From an uncultured Opitutia bacterium (lineage in GTDB: Bacteria > Verrucomicrobiota > Verrucomicrobiia > Opitutales > Opitutaceae): DNA of 64,000 nucleotides. Location: positions 1 to 64,000 of the forward strand of contig CAIMAQ010000098.1 in assembly GCA_903839035.1 (NCBI GenBank), in the 5' to 3' direction. A program made the position numbers and the translations under genes. Below are positions 10,310 to 19,977 of the stretch, one piece after another; the stretch's first letter is position 1; every line of letters begins with the position of its first letter. The notes under the pieces were generated by a model. The model was not told the DNA's origin. It saw nothing but the letters and a program-made list of their open reading frames with translations, and did not search any database.

Positions 10310-10696
10310 TCACTTCGTCGCCAATGCCTTCTGGATCGCCCGCTTCAGCTCGTCGGGGTGCGCCGGCTTGAGGATGCAGGCCGACAACCCCGCCAGCGGC
10401 ACGGCGCGGGACAGCAGTTCGGGATTGATGTAGCCTGTCAGCATGATCCGGCGGGTGGCGGGGTGCCGCTCGGCGGACCGCATCAGGAACTCCAGACCGT
10501 TCTGCCCGGGCATGACCTGGTCGCACACGATCAAATCGTACTGGCGCGTACCGGTCAGGAGCGTCGCTTCCTCCGCCGAGGTCACCGTCTCGACCTCGTA
10601 GTCTTTTTCGAGGCCAACGCGCATCAGCTCCAGGATATAGGGCTCGTCATCGATGAGCAGCACGGAGGGTTTCGAGCCTGGGACGGGAGCGGTCAT
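10310..10696 (-). CDS. Single-domain response regulator (CheY-like)
   Basis: 128 residues consisting of one receiver domain: acidic pocket DDE in LLIDDEPYILELM, phospho-acceptor Asp in YDLIVCDQVMPG, conserved T in IMLTGY, and conserved K in ILKPAHPDEL. No output domain follows, so it must act by protein contact or phosphotransfer. The MPGQNGLEFL and TGYINPELL wording resembles receivers usually joined to HD-GYP phosphodiesterases or hybrid kinases (family impression). A second receiver-only gene lies just upstream on the same strand, 44 nt away, so they are probably co-transcribed. No histidine kinase is in the window. Confidence 0.92.
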   Translation of the reverse strand: MTAPVPGSKPSVLLIDDEPYILELMRVGLEKDYEVETVTSAEEATLLTGTRQYDLIVCDQVMPGQNGLEFLMRSAERHPATRRIMLTGYINPELLSRAVPLAGLSACILKPAHPDELKRAIQKALATK

Positions 10697-10740
10697 GGCA
10701 ATGGTTGGGCGCGGTGGTGACGAACGTAGCCCGGCTCACC

Positions 10741-11163
10741 TCAGCCGGCGCTCACGCTGGCGTCGTGCATTTTGGCGGCATCATGCACCACCTGGAGCAA
10801 GTCCGGCAGCGTCACGGGCTTGAGCAGGTAACGGAAAAGCGCCGCCTCATTCACGCTACGCATCAGCATCTCGGGCTTCATGTAGCCGGTCACCAGGATG
10901 CGCTGCATATGCGGGTATTCCTCCCGGGCGCGCACCAGAAATCCCATGCCGTTGCCGCCGGGCATCAGGTGATCCGCGATCACCACCTTGAACGACCGCT
11001 TGTGCAGGATGAATTCCGCCTCGCGGGTCGAGGAGGCGGTGGCGACGTCAAATTCCGTCGCGAGCGCGCTCCCGTAAACTTCCAGCAGGGTCTGCTCATC
11101 ATCGATCAGCAGCACGGCGGCCTTGGGGGCTGACGACGCTGACTTGGCTTCCGCTGGATTCAT
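10741..11163 (-). CDS. Single-domain response regulator (CheY-like)
   Basis: 140 residues from the ATG at 11163 (an ATG 12 codons upstream gives an unconvincing basic extension). The receiver motifs are complete: LLIDDEQTLLEVYG acidic pair, D in VVIADHLMPGGNG, T in RILVTGYM, K in LLKPVTLPDLL. Like the following gene it lacks any effector domain. The two share the TGY and (I/L)LKP signatures but differ elsewhere, so they are related rather than a fresh duplication. They probably form a two-gene operon working with a kinase encoded elsewhere. Divergent from the ankyrin-type gene to the right. Confidence 0.92.
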   Translation of the reverse strand: MNPAEAKSASSAPKAAVLLIDDEQTLLEVYGSALATEFDVATASSTREAEFILHKRSFKVVIADHLMPGGNGMGFLVRAREEYPHMQRILVTGYMKPEMLMRSVNEAALFRYLLKPVTLPDLLQVVHDAAKMHDASVSAG

Positions 11164-11278
11164 TCTGCGCGATGGTGCTTGGCCTCGCGTGCATGGCAAA
11201 CTGATTTCTGCCCGTGTCCGCCGCGGCTTTTAGTTTGCCACCGCGCCACCCTGAAACTTCCCTCGCGCCGGCTGCGCC

Positions 11279-12304
11279 ATGGAAACCTACGACCTGCACG
11301 AGGCCGCCCGCTCGGGCCTGCTGACGAAGCTTCCGCCCGATGTCCTCACCCGCGAAAGGCTGGTTGCGCGCAATGCCGCCGGGAACACCCCGCTCCACGC
11401 CATCGCCAAATACGGCGGCCTGCGCCTGGTCCCCGCCGGCCTGCTGACCGCGGACACCCTTTCACTGCGCAATGACTCCGGCTACACGCCGTTGCACCAC
11501 GCCGCCTTGGGCGGCCATCTCGACGAGGTGCCGCCCGCCCTGCTCACGGCGCCGCTGCTCGGCATCTGCAGCAATTCCGGTTATACCGTCTTCCACGTCG
11601 CCGCCGCCAACGGCCACCTTGACCAGCTGCCCGCCGCGCTCGTCAGCCCCGCCATCCTCCTGTCGCGGACCCATCTCGGCAACACCCTGCTGCACGAGGC
11701 GGCGGAAAGCGGCACGCTCGACCGGCTGCCCGCCGGATTCCTCACCGCCGGGCACCTCCTCGAGCGCAACCTCGGCGGCGAAACCGTCCTGCACGTCGCC
11801 GCCTTCAACGGCCATCTCGACCAGCTGCCGCCAGCCCTGCTCACCGCCGCCGCCCTCTGCGAGACCACCACCGCCGGCGACACCGTCTTCCACGCCGCCG
11901 CCATCTCCGGCCACCTGGGGCAGGTACCCACCGGACTCCTCACCCACGACAACCTCGTCATCGCGAGCAAGACCGGCTTCACCGTCATCCACGCCGCCGC
12001 CGAGACGGGCCAACTCGCGCAGATCCCGCGCGAACGCCTCACCGCCGACCTCCTCCTCACCCGCAACGACAACGGCGACACCCCTCTTCACGCCGCCGCG
12101 TACGAGGGCCACCTCGACCAGGTGCCCGCGGCGGTGTTCACCGCCGAACTGCTCAATGTCCGCAATTACGACGGCATCACCGTCGGCCGCCTCGCAGTCC
12201 AGGGCGGCTTCGCCGGGCAGATCCCCGCCAAACTCCGGTCCAAGACCCCCGGAGCCATCAGCAAGCTCCTGACCCGCCTAGGCATGAGCCGCGCACCGTT
12301 TTAA
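11279..12304 (+). CDS. Ankyrin-type repeat protein with an unusual 'GHLDQLP..LLT' repeat
   Basis: 341 residues made almost wholly of about nine 33-residue repeats. Each begins like an ankyrin repeat (GxTxLHxAAxxGHL) but continues DQ(L/V)PxALLTxxxLL, whereas canonical ankyrin has EVVKLLLEAGADVN. The first repeat starts at the N-terminus (METYDLHEAARSGLLTKLP) with no signal peptide, so the protein is cytosolic unless exported by another route. A short basic C-terminal cap ends in MSRAPF. A protein-protein interaction scaffold is the likely general role; the partner is unknown. It stands alone between divergent response regulators and eno, followed by an inverted repeat that may terminate it. 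Confidence 0.8.
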   Translation: METYDLHEAARSGLLTKLPPDVLTRERLVARNAAGNTPLHAIAKYGGLRLVPAGLLTADTLSLRNDSGYTPLHHAALGGHLDEVPPALLTAPLLGICSNSGYTVFHVAAANGHLDQLPAALVSPAILLSRTHLGNTLLHEAAESGTLDRLPAGFLTAGHLLERNLGGETVLHVAAFNGHLDQLPPALLTAAALCETTTAGDTVFHAAAISGHLGQVPTGLLTHDNLVIASKTGFTVIHAAAETGQLAQIPRERLTADLLLTRNDNGDTPLHAAAYEGHLDQVPAAVFTAELLNVRNYDGITVGRLAVQGGFAGQIPAKLRSKTPGAISKLLTRLGMSRAPF

Positions 12305-12323
12305 GGGGGGACGACGGCGCATC

Positions 12324-13776
<1,453 letters not shown>

Positions 13777-13809
13777 GCGCGTCATGGCGAGGTGCCCCAG
13801 GGGCGACGC

Positions 13810-13833
13810 GGCAATCCATCTGCTTGGATCGCC
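13810..13833. repeat. Small hairpin of the 'GCGGCAATCC' word type downstream of eno
   Basis: GGCAATCCA (13810-13818) faces TGGATCGCC (13825-13833) across a 6-nt loop, 8 of 9 positions paired. The surrounding words (GTCATGGCGAGG, GACGCGGCAATCC) resemble a dispersed intergenic repeat I recall from many bacterial genomes. It lies between the eno stop and its terminator. Confidence 0.5.
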
Positions 13834-13860
13834 CTGGTCACCCAGGCTCTGTCTCTCTCA

Positions 13861-13885
13861 GGCCGGGCCCAGCCCGGCCTTTTTT
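13861..13885 (+). terminator. Rho-independent terminator of eno
   Basis: Perfect 8-bp GC stem GGCCGGGC/GCCCGGCC with a CCA loop, followed directly by six T residues. It lies 84 nt after the eno stop and is the clearest intrinsic terminator in the window. Confidence 0.92.
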
Positions 13886-13940
13886 GTGCCCGCACCGCGC
13901 ACTTCCGGTCCGGTCCGCGTTCCAATCCCGCCTATCCCCT

Positions 13941-13968
13941 CGACTCCGCGGCGGACCCGCCTAGGTTG
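13941..13968 (+). promoter_or_regulatory. Possible sigma-70-type promoter of the secreted coiled-coil gene
   Basis: TCGACT (13941-13946), 16-nt spacer, TAGGTT (13963-13968), ending 20 nt before the ATG at 13989. The layout matches a second candidate before ileS (TTGACT, 16 nt, TAGCCT). Inferred from similarity only. Confidence 0.3.
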
Positions 13969-13988
13969 ACCCTGACCCACACCCTCGC

Positions 13989-14618
13989 ATGAAAACCACC
14001 GTTCGTTTTGCCCTGATTACCGCGGTTCTTTCGCTTCGCCTCTCCGCCGCCGACACCCCGGCCAGCACCCCGGATCAGACTCCGTTTGCCGAACCACCGC
14101 CCGGTTGCACGCCGGCCGCGACGCGCACACCGGATGAACAGAGGAAGCTCGAGGACGCCGTCCGTCTCCGGCTCGCCGAACACGCCCTGAAAAAAGCCGG
14201 CAAACCCGCCACCGCCACGACGGCCACACCGGCAGCGCCTGCCAAGGACGACCCGACCATGCTGCTTCCCCGCATCGAGGTGAGCAAAAGCCGCATCACC
14301 GAGCTCGCCATCGCGCTGCATGAGAAGGACGTCGAGATCGCCCGGGAGAAAAAGAACATCAAGCCCAGTGCCTTGGACGCGTCGCTCAACGACCCCGACG
14401 TCGCCCACAAGCTCTCCATCCTGGGCGGTTCCTCGAGCGAAGACCGCTCCCGCCTGGCCGAGGAGCGCGTCAGCCTGCTCGAAGCCGAGCGCGACCTCAT
14501 CGAGCAGGTCTTCGCCGCCCGCACGGATGCCGAACGCGCCGAATTGCAGAAGCAGCTGAACGAATTGAAGACGATGCGCCGCGAACTTGAGCGCTCGCCG
14601 AAGGACGACCGGAAGTAA
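13989..14618 (+). CDS. Secreted coiled-coil protein of unknown function
   Basis: 209 residues. The N-terminus (MKTTVRFALITAVLSLRLSAAD) is a probable signal peptide ending near residue 21. A Pro/Thr/Ala-rich stretch with two Cys-containing patches follows to about residue 80. The rest is strongly charged and predicted by eye to be alpha-helical coiled coil (RLAEERVSLLEAERDLIEQVF, then AELQKQLNELKTMRRELE). No enzymatic motif is seen. It would sit in the periplasm or cell envelope. It is monocistronic between the eno terminator and a convergent methyltransferase. I do not recognise a family. Confidence 0.75.
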   Translation: MKTTVRFALITAVLSLRLSAADTPASTPDQTPFAEPPPGCTPAATRTPDEQRKLEDAVRLRLAEHALKKAGKPATATTATPAAPAKDDPTMLLPRIEVSKSRITELAIALHEKDVEIAREKKNIKPSALDASLNDPDVAHKLSILGGSSSEDRSRLAEERVSLLEAERDLIEQVFAARTDAERAELQKQLNELKTMRRELERSPKDDRK

Positions 14619-14636
14619 GCCCGCCTTTGCGGGCTT
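14617..14636. terminator. Hairpin at the convergent ends of the coiled-coil and rlmI genes
   Basis: AAGCCCGC (14617-14624) pairs perfectly with GCGGGCTT (14629-14636) across a CTTT loop and overlaps the upstream stop codon. A short T tract (TTT including the stem end) follows. It is a plausible terminator for the left gene. Confidence 0.5.
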
Positions 14637-14652
14637 TGCGGTAAAACCCGCC

Positions 14653-15828
14653 CTACTCGGCCTGCACGATATAGCCGCGCAGGTATTCGCTCTCCATCAT
14701 CGTTACGAGCACGGGATGGTCGGCCGGCTGGTGGCAGAATTCGAGCACGCGCACCTTGCGTTTCGCATCGGCCGCCGCCCCTGCCAGCACGCCGCGCAGT
14801 TCAGCGTCCTGCATGTGATGCGAGCAGGTGTACGTCGCAAGGATGCCTCCGGGGGCCAGCCGCTGCAGCGCGCGGAGATTGATCTCCTTGTAGCCGCGCA
14901 GCGCGCCTTCGAGCGCACTCTTGGACTTCGCGAACGGCGGCGGATCGAGCACGATGACATCCCACAGCGGCTCGCCCGCACGCGACGCGTCGTTGAGCCA
15001 GTCAAACACGTTGGCCACGCCAAACTCCGCCTTCACGCCGTTCCGCTCGACGTTGCGGCGGGCCGCCGCAATGGCGTCCTCGGCGCTGTCGAGCCCGAGC
15101 ACCTTCGTCGCACCCGCCCGCGCCGCGTGCAGCGCGAACGGCCCCTGATTGCAGAACGCATCCAGCACGCGCTTCCCTGCGCAATACTTCGCCACCAGCG
15201 GATGCTGCGCCCGCTGGTCGAGGTAAAATCCCGTCTTCTGTCCGCCCGATAGGTCGAGCCAGTATTCAAAGCCGTCGATGTTCACCCAGCGCGGCTCCCA
15301 CGCCGCCCCGGAGCGCGTGTGCACCTCGAGCGGCAGGCCCTCAAGCCGGCGAATGGGGGCATCGTTGCGAAAAATAATCTCCGCGGGTTTCAGCACGTCC
15401 GCCAGCACATCGCCCACCAGCACCGACCGCTTCTCCATCGCCGCCGTCTGGATCTGCACCACCAGCGTGTCGCCAAACTGGTCCACCACGAGGCCGGGCA
15501 CGTCATCGGACTCCGACCACACCAGCCGCCGGTTCCGGCCACTCATCCCGGCTCCTTCGCGCCGTGCGACGGCTCGCTCCACCGCCCCGCGCAAATACGC
15601 CGCGTTGAGCGCCGCGCGCTCGCGGCTGAACCGCCGCCACACGATCTGCGACTTGGAATTGTAGATGCCCGTGCCGAGAAAGCGGTCCGCGCGGTCGCGG
15701 CATTCCACGATCTCGCCGTCCTGGTCGGCCGGCAGCAGCACTTCGACTTCGTTGGCAAACACCCACGGGTGGCCCGACAGCACGCGGGGCTTGGCGTTGG
15801 CTTTGAGTTTGAGCGTGGGCGTCGACAT
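14653..15828 (-). CDS. rlmI: Class I SAM-dependent rRNA methyltransferase, RlmI-like
   Basis: 391 residues. It has an N-terminal PUA domain (LKLKANAKPRVLSGHPWVFANEVE) and a C-terminal Rossmann methyltransferase domain. The SAM-binding loop is VLDAFCNQGPFALHAARAGA, the acidic residue follows in VLGLDSAEDAI, and DVIVLDPPPFAKSK supplies the PP catalytic motif; the YTCSHH segment carries the C near the active site. This layout is that of RlmI, which makes m5C1962 in 23S rRNA; close paralogues exist, so the exact target is not certain. The ATG at 15828 is chosen since homology starts there; a GGGGG run lies 2 nt upstream. It overlaps nothing and ends convergent with the secreted gene. Confidence 0.88.
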   Translation of the reverse strand: MSTPTLKLKANAKPRVLSGHPWVFANEVEVLLPADQDGEIVECRDRADRFLGTGIYNSKSQIVWRRFSRERAALNAAYLRGAVERAVARREGAGMSGRNRRLVWSESDDVPGLVVDQFGDTLVVQIQTAAMEKRSVLVGDVLADVLKPAEIIFRNDAPIRRLEGLPLEVHTRSGAAWEPRWVNIDGFEYWLDLSGGQKTGFYLDQRAQHPLVAKYCAGKRVLDAFCNQGPFALHAARAGATKVLGLDSAEDAIAAARRNVERNGVKAEFGVANVFDWLNDASRAGEPLWDVIVLDPPPFAKSKSALEGALRGYKEINLRALQRLAPGGILATYTCSHHMQDAELRGVLAGAAADAKRKVRVLEFCHQPADHPVLVTMMESEYLRGYIVQAE

Positions 15829-15889
15829 GCCCCCATTCACCCCAAGCCTCCCCGTTTTCGCAACCAGCAATCCTGCGCTCCACGGCCGC

Positions 15890-17023
15890 TCAGACTTCGT
15901 AGGCGTACACAGCGTTGAGCTGCAGGTCGGGTGGACGCGCGAGCACGAGCCGCGTGATGAAATTGCGTCCGCGCACCATCAGCGGATTTTCCCACTGTCC
16001 GATTATCCCGATGCGGCGGGACTGCCGGGCTATGAACGCCGTTCGGGTCTGACGCCGGCGCTCGTACGTCCGGAAGGCCGCGGCTAGGTTCGGCGCCCCG
16101 GGGAGCAGTTTTGCGAGACACGCCGCATCCTCAATCGCCATGCAGGCCCCCTGGCCGACATTGGGCGTCATGGGATGCGCTGAGTCGCCCAGCAAAGTCA
16201 CCACCCCGCGGCCCCAGGGCCGGAGAGCCGGGCGGTCACAGGCGTCGTTTTTCAAGATGCTGGCTGCGGGCGTCGCCTCGATCAGCGCCGGAATCAGCCC
16301 ATGCCAGTGGCGGAACAGTTCCAGTACCTCGGCCTTGCGTCCCTCCGCGGCGTCAGGCTGCGACCGCGGCCCGTTGCGGGTCGCATACCAGCAAATGCGG
16401 GCCTGCCCGATCGGCATGATGCCAAACCGCTCGCCGGCCCCCCAGGTTTCACTGATGTGCCCGCGGACCAGGCCGCCGGGATCGGGCGCCAAGCCGCGCC
16501 AGATGCAATAGCCCCGATAGGCCGGCGGCTCCGCCCCGTGCAACTGCGCCCGGATCAGAGAATTGATCCCGTCCGCGCCGATCAATCCATCCGCCCGGAC
16601 TTCATGGCCGCCGGCAAACTTCGCCGTGACGCCCCCGTCATCCTGGGTAAACGACTGGAAAACCTGGTTGGTCTCCAGGCATCGCGCCGGCAGCGGCTGA
16701 TACAGGGTCCGGTGCAGCTCCGCCCGGTGCATGCACAGCGCCGGCGTCGGATATCCGGTCATGGGCACCATGGAGATCAGGCGGCCGTCAGGGCGGAGCA
16801 GATTGAACTGGGTGACCAGTTCGCCGCGCGCCATCACCTGCTCCAGCACCCCGAGGGACTGCAGGATCCGGGTGGCGTTCGGCCAGAGGCTCATCCCGGT
16901 CCCGACTTCGGCAAAAGCCGGCGCACGCTCGAAGACCGTCACGTCCAGCCCGGCGCGGTGCAGGGCCAGGGCCGCCGCCATCCCGCCAATTCCACCTCCG
17001 GCCACGATCATTTTACGGCTCAT
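15890..17023 (-). CDS. FAD-dependent aromatic-type monooxygenase
   Basis: 377 residues from the ATG at 17023. It has an N-terminal GxGxxG FAD motif (IVAGGGIGGMAAALALHRAG), a DG motif (GLIGADGINSLIRAQL, mid-protein) and a GD motif (VTLLGDSAHPMTPNVGQGA), the three signatures of class A flavoprotein monooxygenases. The nearest relatives by wording are the salicylate-hydroxylase / urate-hydroxylase (HpxO) / zeaxanthin-epoxidase group, which use NAD(P)H and O2. The substrate cannot be assigned, and no aromatic or purine degradation genes are nearby. The first 83 codons of a longer open frame are discarded because homology begins at the FAD motif. It is divergent from prfC. Confidence 0.85.
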   Translation of the reverse strand: MSRKMIVAGGGIGGMAAALALHRAGLDVTVFERAPAFAEVGTGMSLWPNATRILQSLGVLEQVMARGELVTQFNLLRPDGRLISMVPMTGYPTPALCMHRAELHRTLYQPLPARCLETNQVFQSFTQDDGGVTAKFAGGHEVRADGLIGADGINSLIRAQLHGAEPPAYRGYCIWRGLAPDPGGLVRGHISETWGAGERFGIMPIGQARICWYATRNGPRSQPDAAEGRKAEVLELFRHWHGLIPALIEATPAASILKNDACDRPALRPWGRGVVTLLGDSAHPMTPNVGQGACMAIEDAACLAKLLPGAPNLAAAFRTYERRRQTRTAFIARQSRRIGIIGQWENPLMVRGRNFITRLVLARPPDLQLNAVYAYEV

Positions 17024-17192
17024 GGATGCTGGGACCAGCGGCGGATAATCATGGGGGCGCTCCTCTGCGACCGGAGGCTGGGCCGCCGGGTTCCCTCCGC
17101 AAACCCTTTCGCCGGCGGGGCGGCCCCTACCCATCGGAATAAATAATTCTTCCCCTTTTCCCCTTTGCACCTTTGCGTGACCCCTTTCCGTC

Positions 17193-18839
17193 ATGTCCCC
17201 CGCCGCTGAAATCGCCCGCCGTCGCACCTTTGCGATCATCTCGCACCCTGATGCGGGCAAAACCACGCTCACGGAGAAATTCCTTCTCTACGGTAACGCC
17301 ATCCACCTGGCGGGCTCCGTGACCGCGCGCAAAAACCAGCGCGCCACCGCCTCCGACTGGATGGAACTCGAGAAGCAGCGCGGCATCTCCATCAGCTCGA
17401 CCGTCCTGCAGTTCGATTACGCGGGCTACGCGGTCAACCTGCTCGATACCCCGGGCCACAAGGACTTTTCCGAGGACACCTACCGCGTGCTCACCGCCGT
17501 CGACGCCGTCGTCATGGTGATCGACGCCGCCAAGGGCATCGAGGCCCAGACGCGCAAACTCTTCGAGATCTGCCGCCGCCGCGGCATCCCGATCTTCACG
17601 TTCATGAACAAGTGCGACCGGCCCACGCGCAACGCCCTCGAGCTCCTCGACGAGCTCGAGCAGATACTCGGCCTGCAGTCGGCGCCCGTGATCTGGCCCC
17701 TCGGCAACGGCCCGTCATTCCGCGGCGTCTTCGACCGCCGCACCCGCGAGGTCCATCTGTTCGAGCGCGTCGCCGGCGGCAAATTCCAGGCGCCCGTCAA
17801 CGTCACCTCCCTCGCCGACCCCGCCGTCCGCGAGAAACTCGACGACTACACCTACGGGCAGGTCACCGAGCAGCTCGCGATGCTCGACGGCGCCGGCCAC
17901 ACCTTCGACCTCGCCGCCGTGCGTGCCGGCCAGCAGACCCCCGTCTATTTCGGCAGCGCCGTGAACAATTTCGGCATCCAGCTCCTGCTCGACGGCTTCC
18001 TCCACGACTCCGTCCCGCCGCAGCCGCACAAGAATGCGATGCTCGAGATTTCCGCCGGCCACACCAACCAGCCCACGGTCGGCCCGATCGTCGCGGTGGA
18101 CTACCCGCGCTTCTCCGCCTTCGTCTTCAAGATCCAGGCCAACATGGACCCGCGCCACCGTGACCGCATCGCCTTCGTGCGCATCTGCTCGGGCAAGTTC
18201 ACCCGTGACATGCTCGTCACGCATCAGCGCACCGGCAAAACCGTCCGCCTTTCTTCCTCCCACAAGCTCTTCGGCCAGGAACGCGAGACGGTCGACGAGG
18301 CCTGGCCCGGCGATGTCATCGGTCTGGTGGGTCATGGCGAGTTCCACATCGGTGACACGCTCACCGAGGACCGGGGCATCGCCTACGACGAGATTCCCCG
18401 CTTCCCGCCCGAGGTCTTCACCTTCATCAGCAACCCGAACCCGTCCGACGCGAAAAAATTCCGCGCCGGCCTCGACCAGCTGCTGCAGGAGGGCGTCGTC
18501 CAGTCGCTCACCCTCCGCGCCGGCATGACGACCTCCACCCTCCTCGCCGCCGTCGGCGCCCTGCAGTTCGAGGTCGTGCAGTTCCGCCTCGAGAGTGAAT
18601 ACGGCGCCGCGTCCCGCCTCGATCCGACCAACTGGACAATCATGAAGTGGCTGGCGCCCGCCAACCCGGACGAAAAACTCCCCGACGTCACCCGCCTCAT
18701 CGTCGCCAGCGGCGTCGCCTTCGGCACCGACAAGCTCGACCAGCCCGTCGTCCTCTTCCCCAACGATTGGACCCTGCGCTACTTCATCGAGAAGAATCCG
18801 GAGTTGAAGCTGCACGACCTTCCGCTCGAGCAGGTTTGA
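17193..18839 (+). CDS. prfC: Peptide chain release factor 3
   Basis: 548-residue translational GTPase that removes RF1/RF2 from the ribosome after termination. G1 motif SHPDAGKTT (about residues 17-25), G2 region with RGISISSTV, G3 DTPGHKDF, and G4 NKCD, followed by domain II and the RF3 C-terminal domain (GALQFEVVQFRLESEYGA). Length and order are normal. The leader holds pyrimidine-rich words (CTTTGCACCTTTGCGTGAC) and no Shine-Dalgarno sequence. It is convergent with the CbpA-type gene. Confidence 0.97.
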   Translation: MSPAAEIARRRTFAIISHPDAGKTTLTEKFLLYGNAIHLAGSVTARKNQRATASDWMELEKQRGISISSTVLQFDYAGYAVNLLDTPGHKDFSEDTYRVLTAVDAVVMVIDAAKGIEAQTRKLFEICRRRGIPIFTFMNKCDRPTRNALELLDELEQILGLQSAPVIWPLGNGPSFRGVFDRRTREVHLFERVAGGKFQAPVNVTSLADPAVREKLDDYTYGQVTEQLAMLDGAGHTFDLAAVRAGQQTPVYFGSAVNNFGIQLLLDGFLHDSVPPQPHKNAMLEISAGHTNQPTVGPIVAVDYPRFSAFVFKIQANMDPRHRDRIAFVRICSGKFTRDMLVTHQRTGKTVRLSSSHKLFGQERETVDEAWPGDVIGLVGHGEFHIGDTLTEDRGIAYDEIPRFPPEVFTFISNPNPSDAKKFRAGLDQLLQEGVVQSLTLRAGMTTSTLLAAVGALQFEVVQFRLESEYGAASRLDPTNWTIMKWLAPANPDEKLPDVTRLIVASGVAFGTDKLDQPVVLFPNDWTLRYFIEKNPELKLHDLPLEQV

Positions 18840-18876
18840 AAGTCTGCCGCGCGGCCAGCCCCGGACGCGATCCGCC

Positions 18877-19863
18877 TCAGGCGGGTTTGCGCGGATTGAA
18901 GGTGGAAGCCTTGGCCAATTTTTCCCACTCCGCCCGCTCCTCGTCCGACACCGTCGCCGGCACCTGGATGTGCACGGTGGCATAGAGGTCACCGCGGGTC
19001 TTGTCCTCGCGCAGCAAGCCCAGTCCGCGCAACCGCAGGCGGCTGCCAGCCGCCGTACCCGCCGGCACGCGCAATGTGGTTAGGCCGTCGAGCGCCGGGA
19101 TTTTCACCGCCACGCCCAACACCGCCTCCCAGGGCGCAAGGTCGAGGTCGTAGTTCAAATCGGCGCCCTCGACGGTAAAATCTGGATGCCGGGCCAGCCG
19201 CACCCGCAGGTAAAGGTCGCCCGCCGCCGCGCCGCCAAATCCCGCGCCGCCCTGACCCGCGAGCCGGATGCGCTGGCCTTCGCGCACCCCCGCCGGGATT
19301 TTTACCTCATAGGTATTGAGCCGGTCCTCACCGCCACGCTGCGCGGGCCGGCGCAGCGTCACCTTGCGCTTCGAACCGCGGAACGCGTCCTCCAACGTCA
19401 CCAACAGGTCGGCCTCTACGTCGTTGCCGGGATGAGAAAACGTCTCCTCGTCCTCGTCCATCGCCACCGGTCCGCGCCGGCGCGGACCCGCCCCGCCCCG
19501 GCCGCTGCCGAAGAACGACTCGAAAAAGTCGCTGAAGCCCGTGCCATCGAACTCGAAGTCGGGTCCGCCTGCCGGACCCCGTCCGCGCATGCCGCCGCGC
19601 GGCCCGGTGCCATCGGCCTGCTGGCCGCCGGTGTCCTGCCAGTTCGGCCCCAGCTCGTCGTAGCGCTTCCGCTTGTCCGGGTCGCCCAGCACCTCGTAGG
19701 CCTCGTTGATCTCCTTGAATTTTGCCTCCCCGGTGGCCTTGTTTTTGGCCACATCGGGGTGGTGGATCCGCGCGAGCTTGCGAAACGCCTGCTTGATTTC
19801 CTCCGGCGTCGCCGTGCGGGCGACGCCGAGGGTCTGGTAATAGTCCTTGAATTGAACGGCCAT
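18877..19863 (-). CDS. cbpA: DnaJ C-terminal-type co-chaperone, CbpA-like
   Basis: 328 residues. The J domain (residues 1-72) has the HPD motif at 35-37 that stimulates DnaK ATPase. A Gly/Arg-rich linker follows, with FSDFFESFFGSGRGG, and then two DnaJ C-terminal substrate-binding beta domains (DLLVTLEDAFRGSKRKVTL to the end). The cysteine-rich zinc module of true DnaJ is absent, which places it with CbpA/type II co-chaperones. The ATG at 19863 matches the family start. It is divergent from the D-Ala-D-Ala carboxypeptidase gene across 114 nt. Confidence 0.93.
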   Translation of the reverse strand: MAVQFKDYYQTLGVARTATPEEIKQAFRKLARIHHPDVAKNKATGEAKFKEINEAYEVLGDPDKRKRYDELGPNWQDTGGQQADGTGPRGGMRGRGPAGGPDFEFDGTGFSDFFESFFGSGRGGAGPRRRGPVAMDEDEETFSHPGNDVEADLLVTLEDAFRGSKRKVTLRRPAQRGGEDRLNTYEVKIPAGVREGQRIRLAGQGGAGFGGAAAGDLYLRVRLARHPDFTVEGADLNYDLDLAPWEAVLGVAVKIPALDGLTTLRVPAGTAAGSRLRLRGLGLLREDKTRGDLYATVHIQVPATVSDEERAEWEKLAKASTFNPRKPA

Positions 19864-19977
19864 GGGAAAACGAACCCAACCCTTATCCAAAGTTGCGCGC
19901 AGCACAACCACCGGGGCGCAAAATAGCCGCGTGTTTCTGCTCGCCCCGCGCCGCGAAATCCCTGTTCGCTCTCACGC

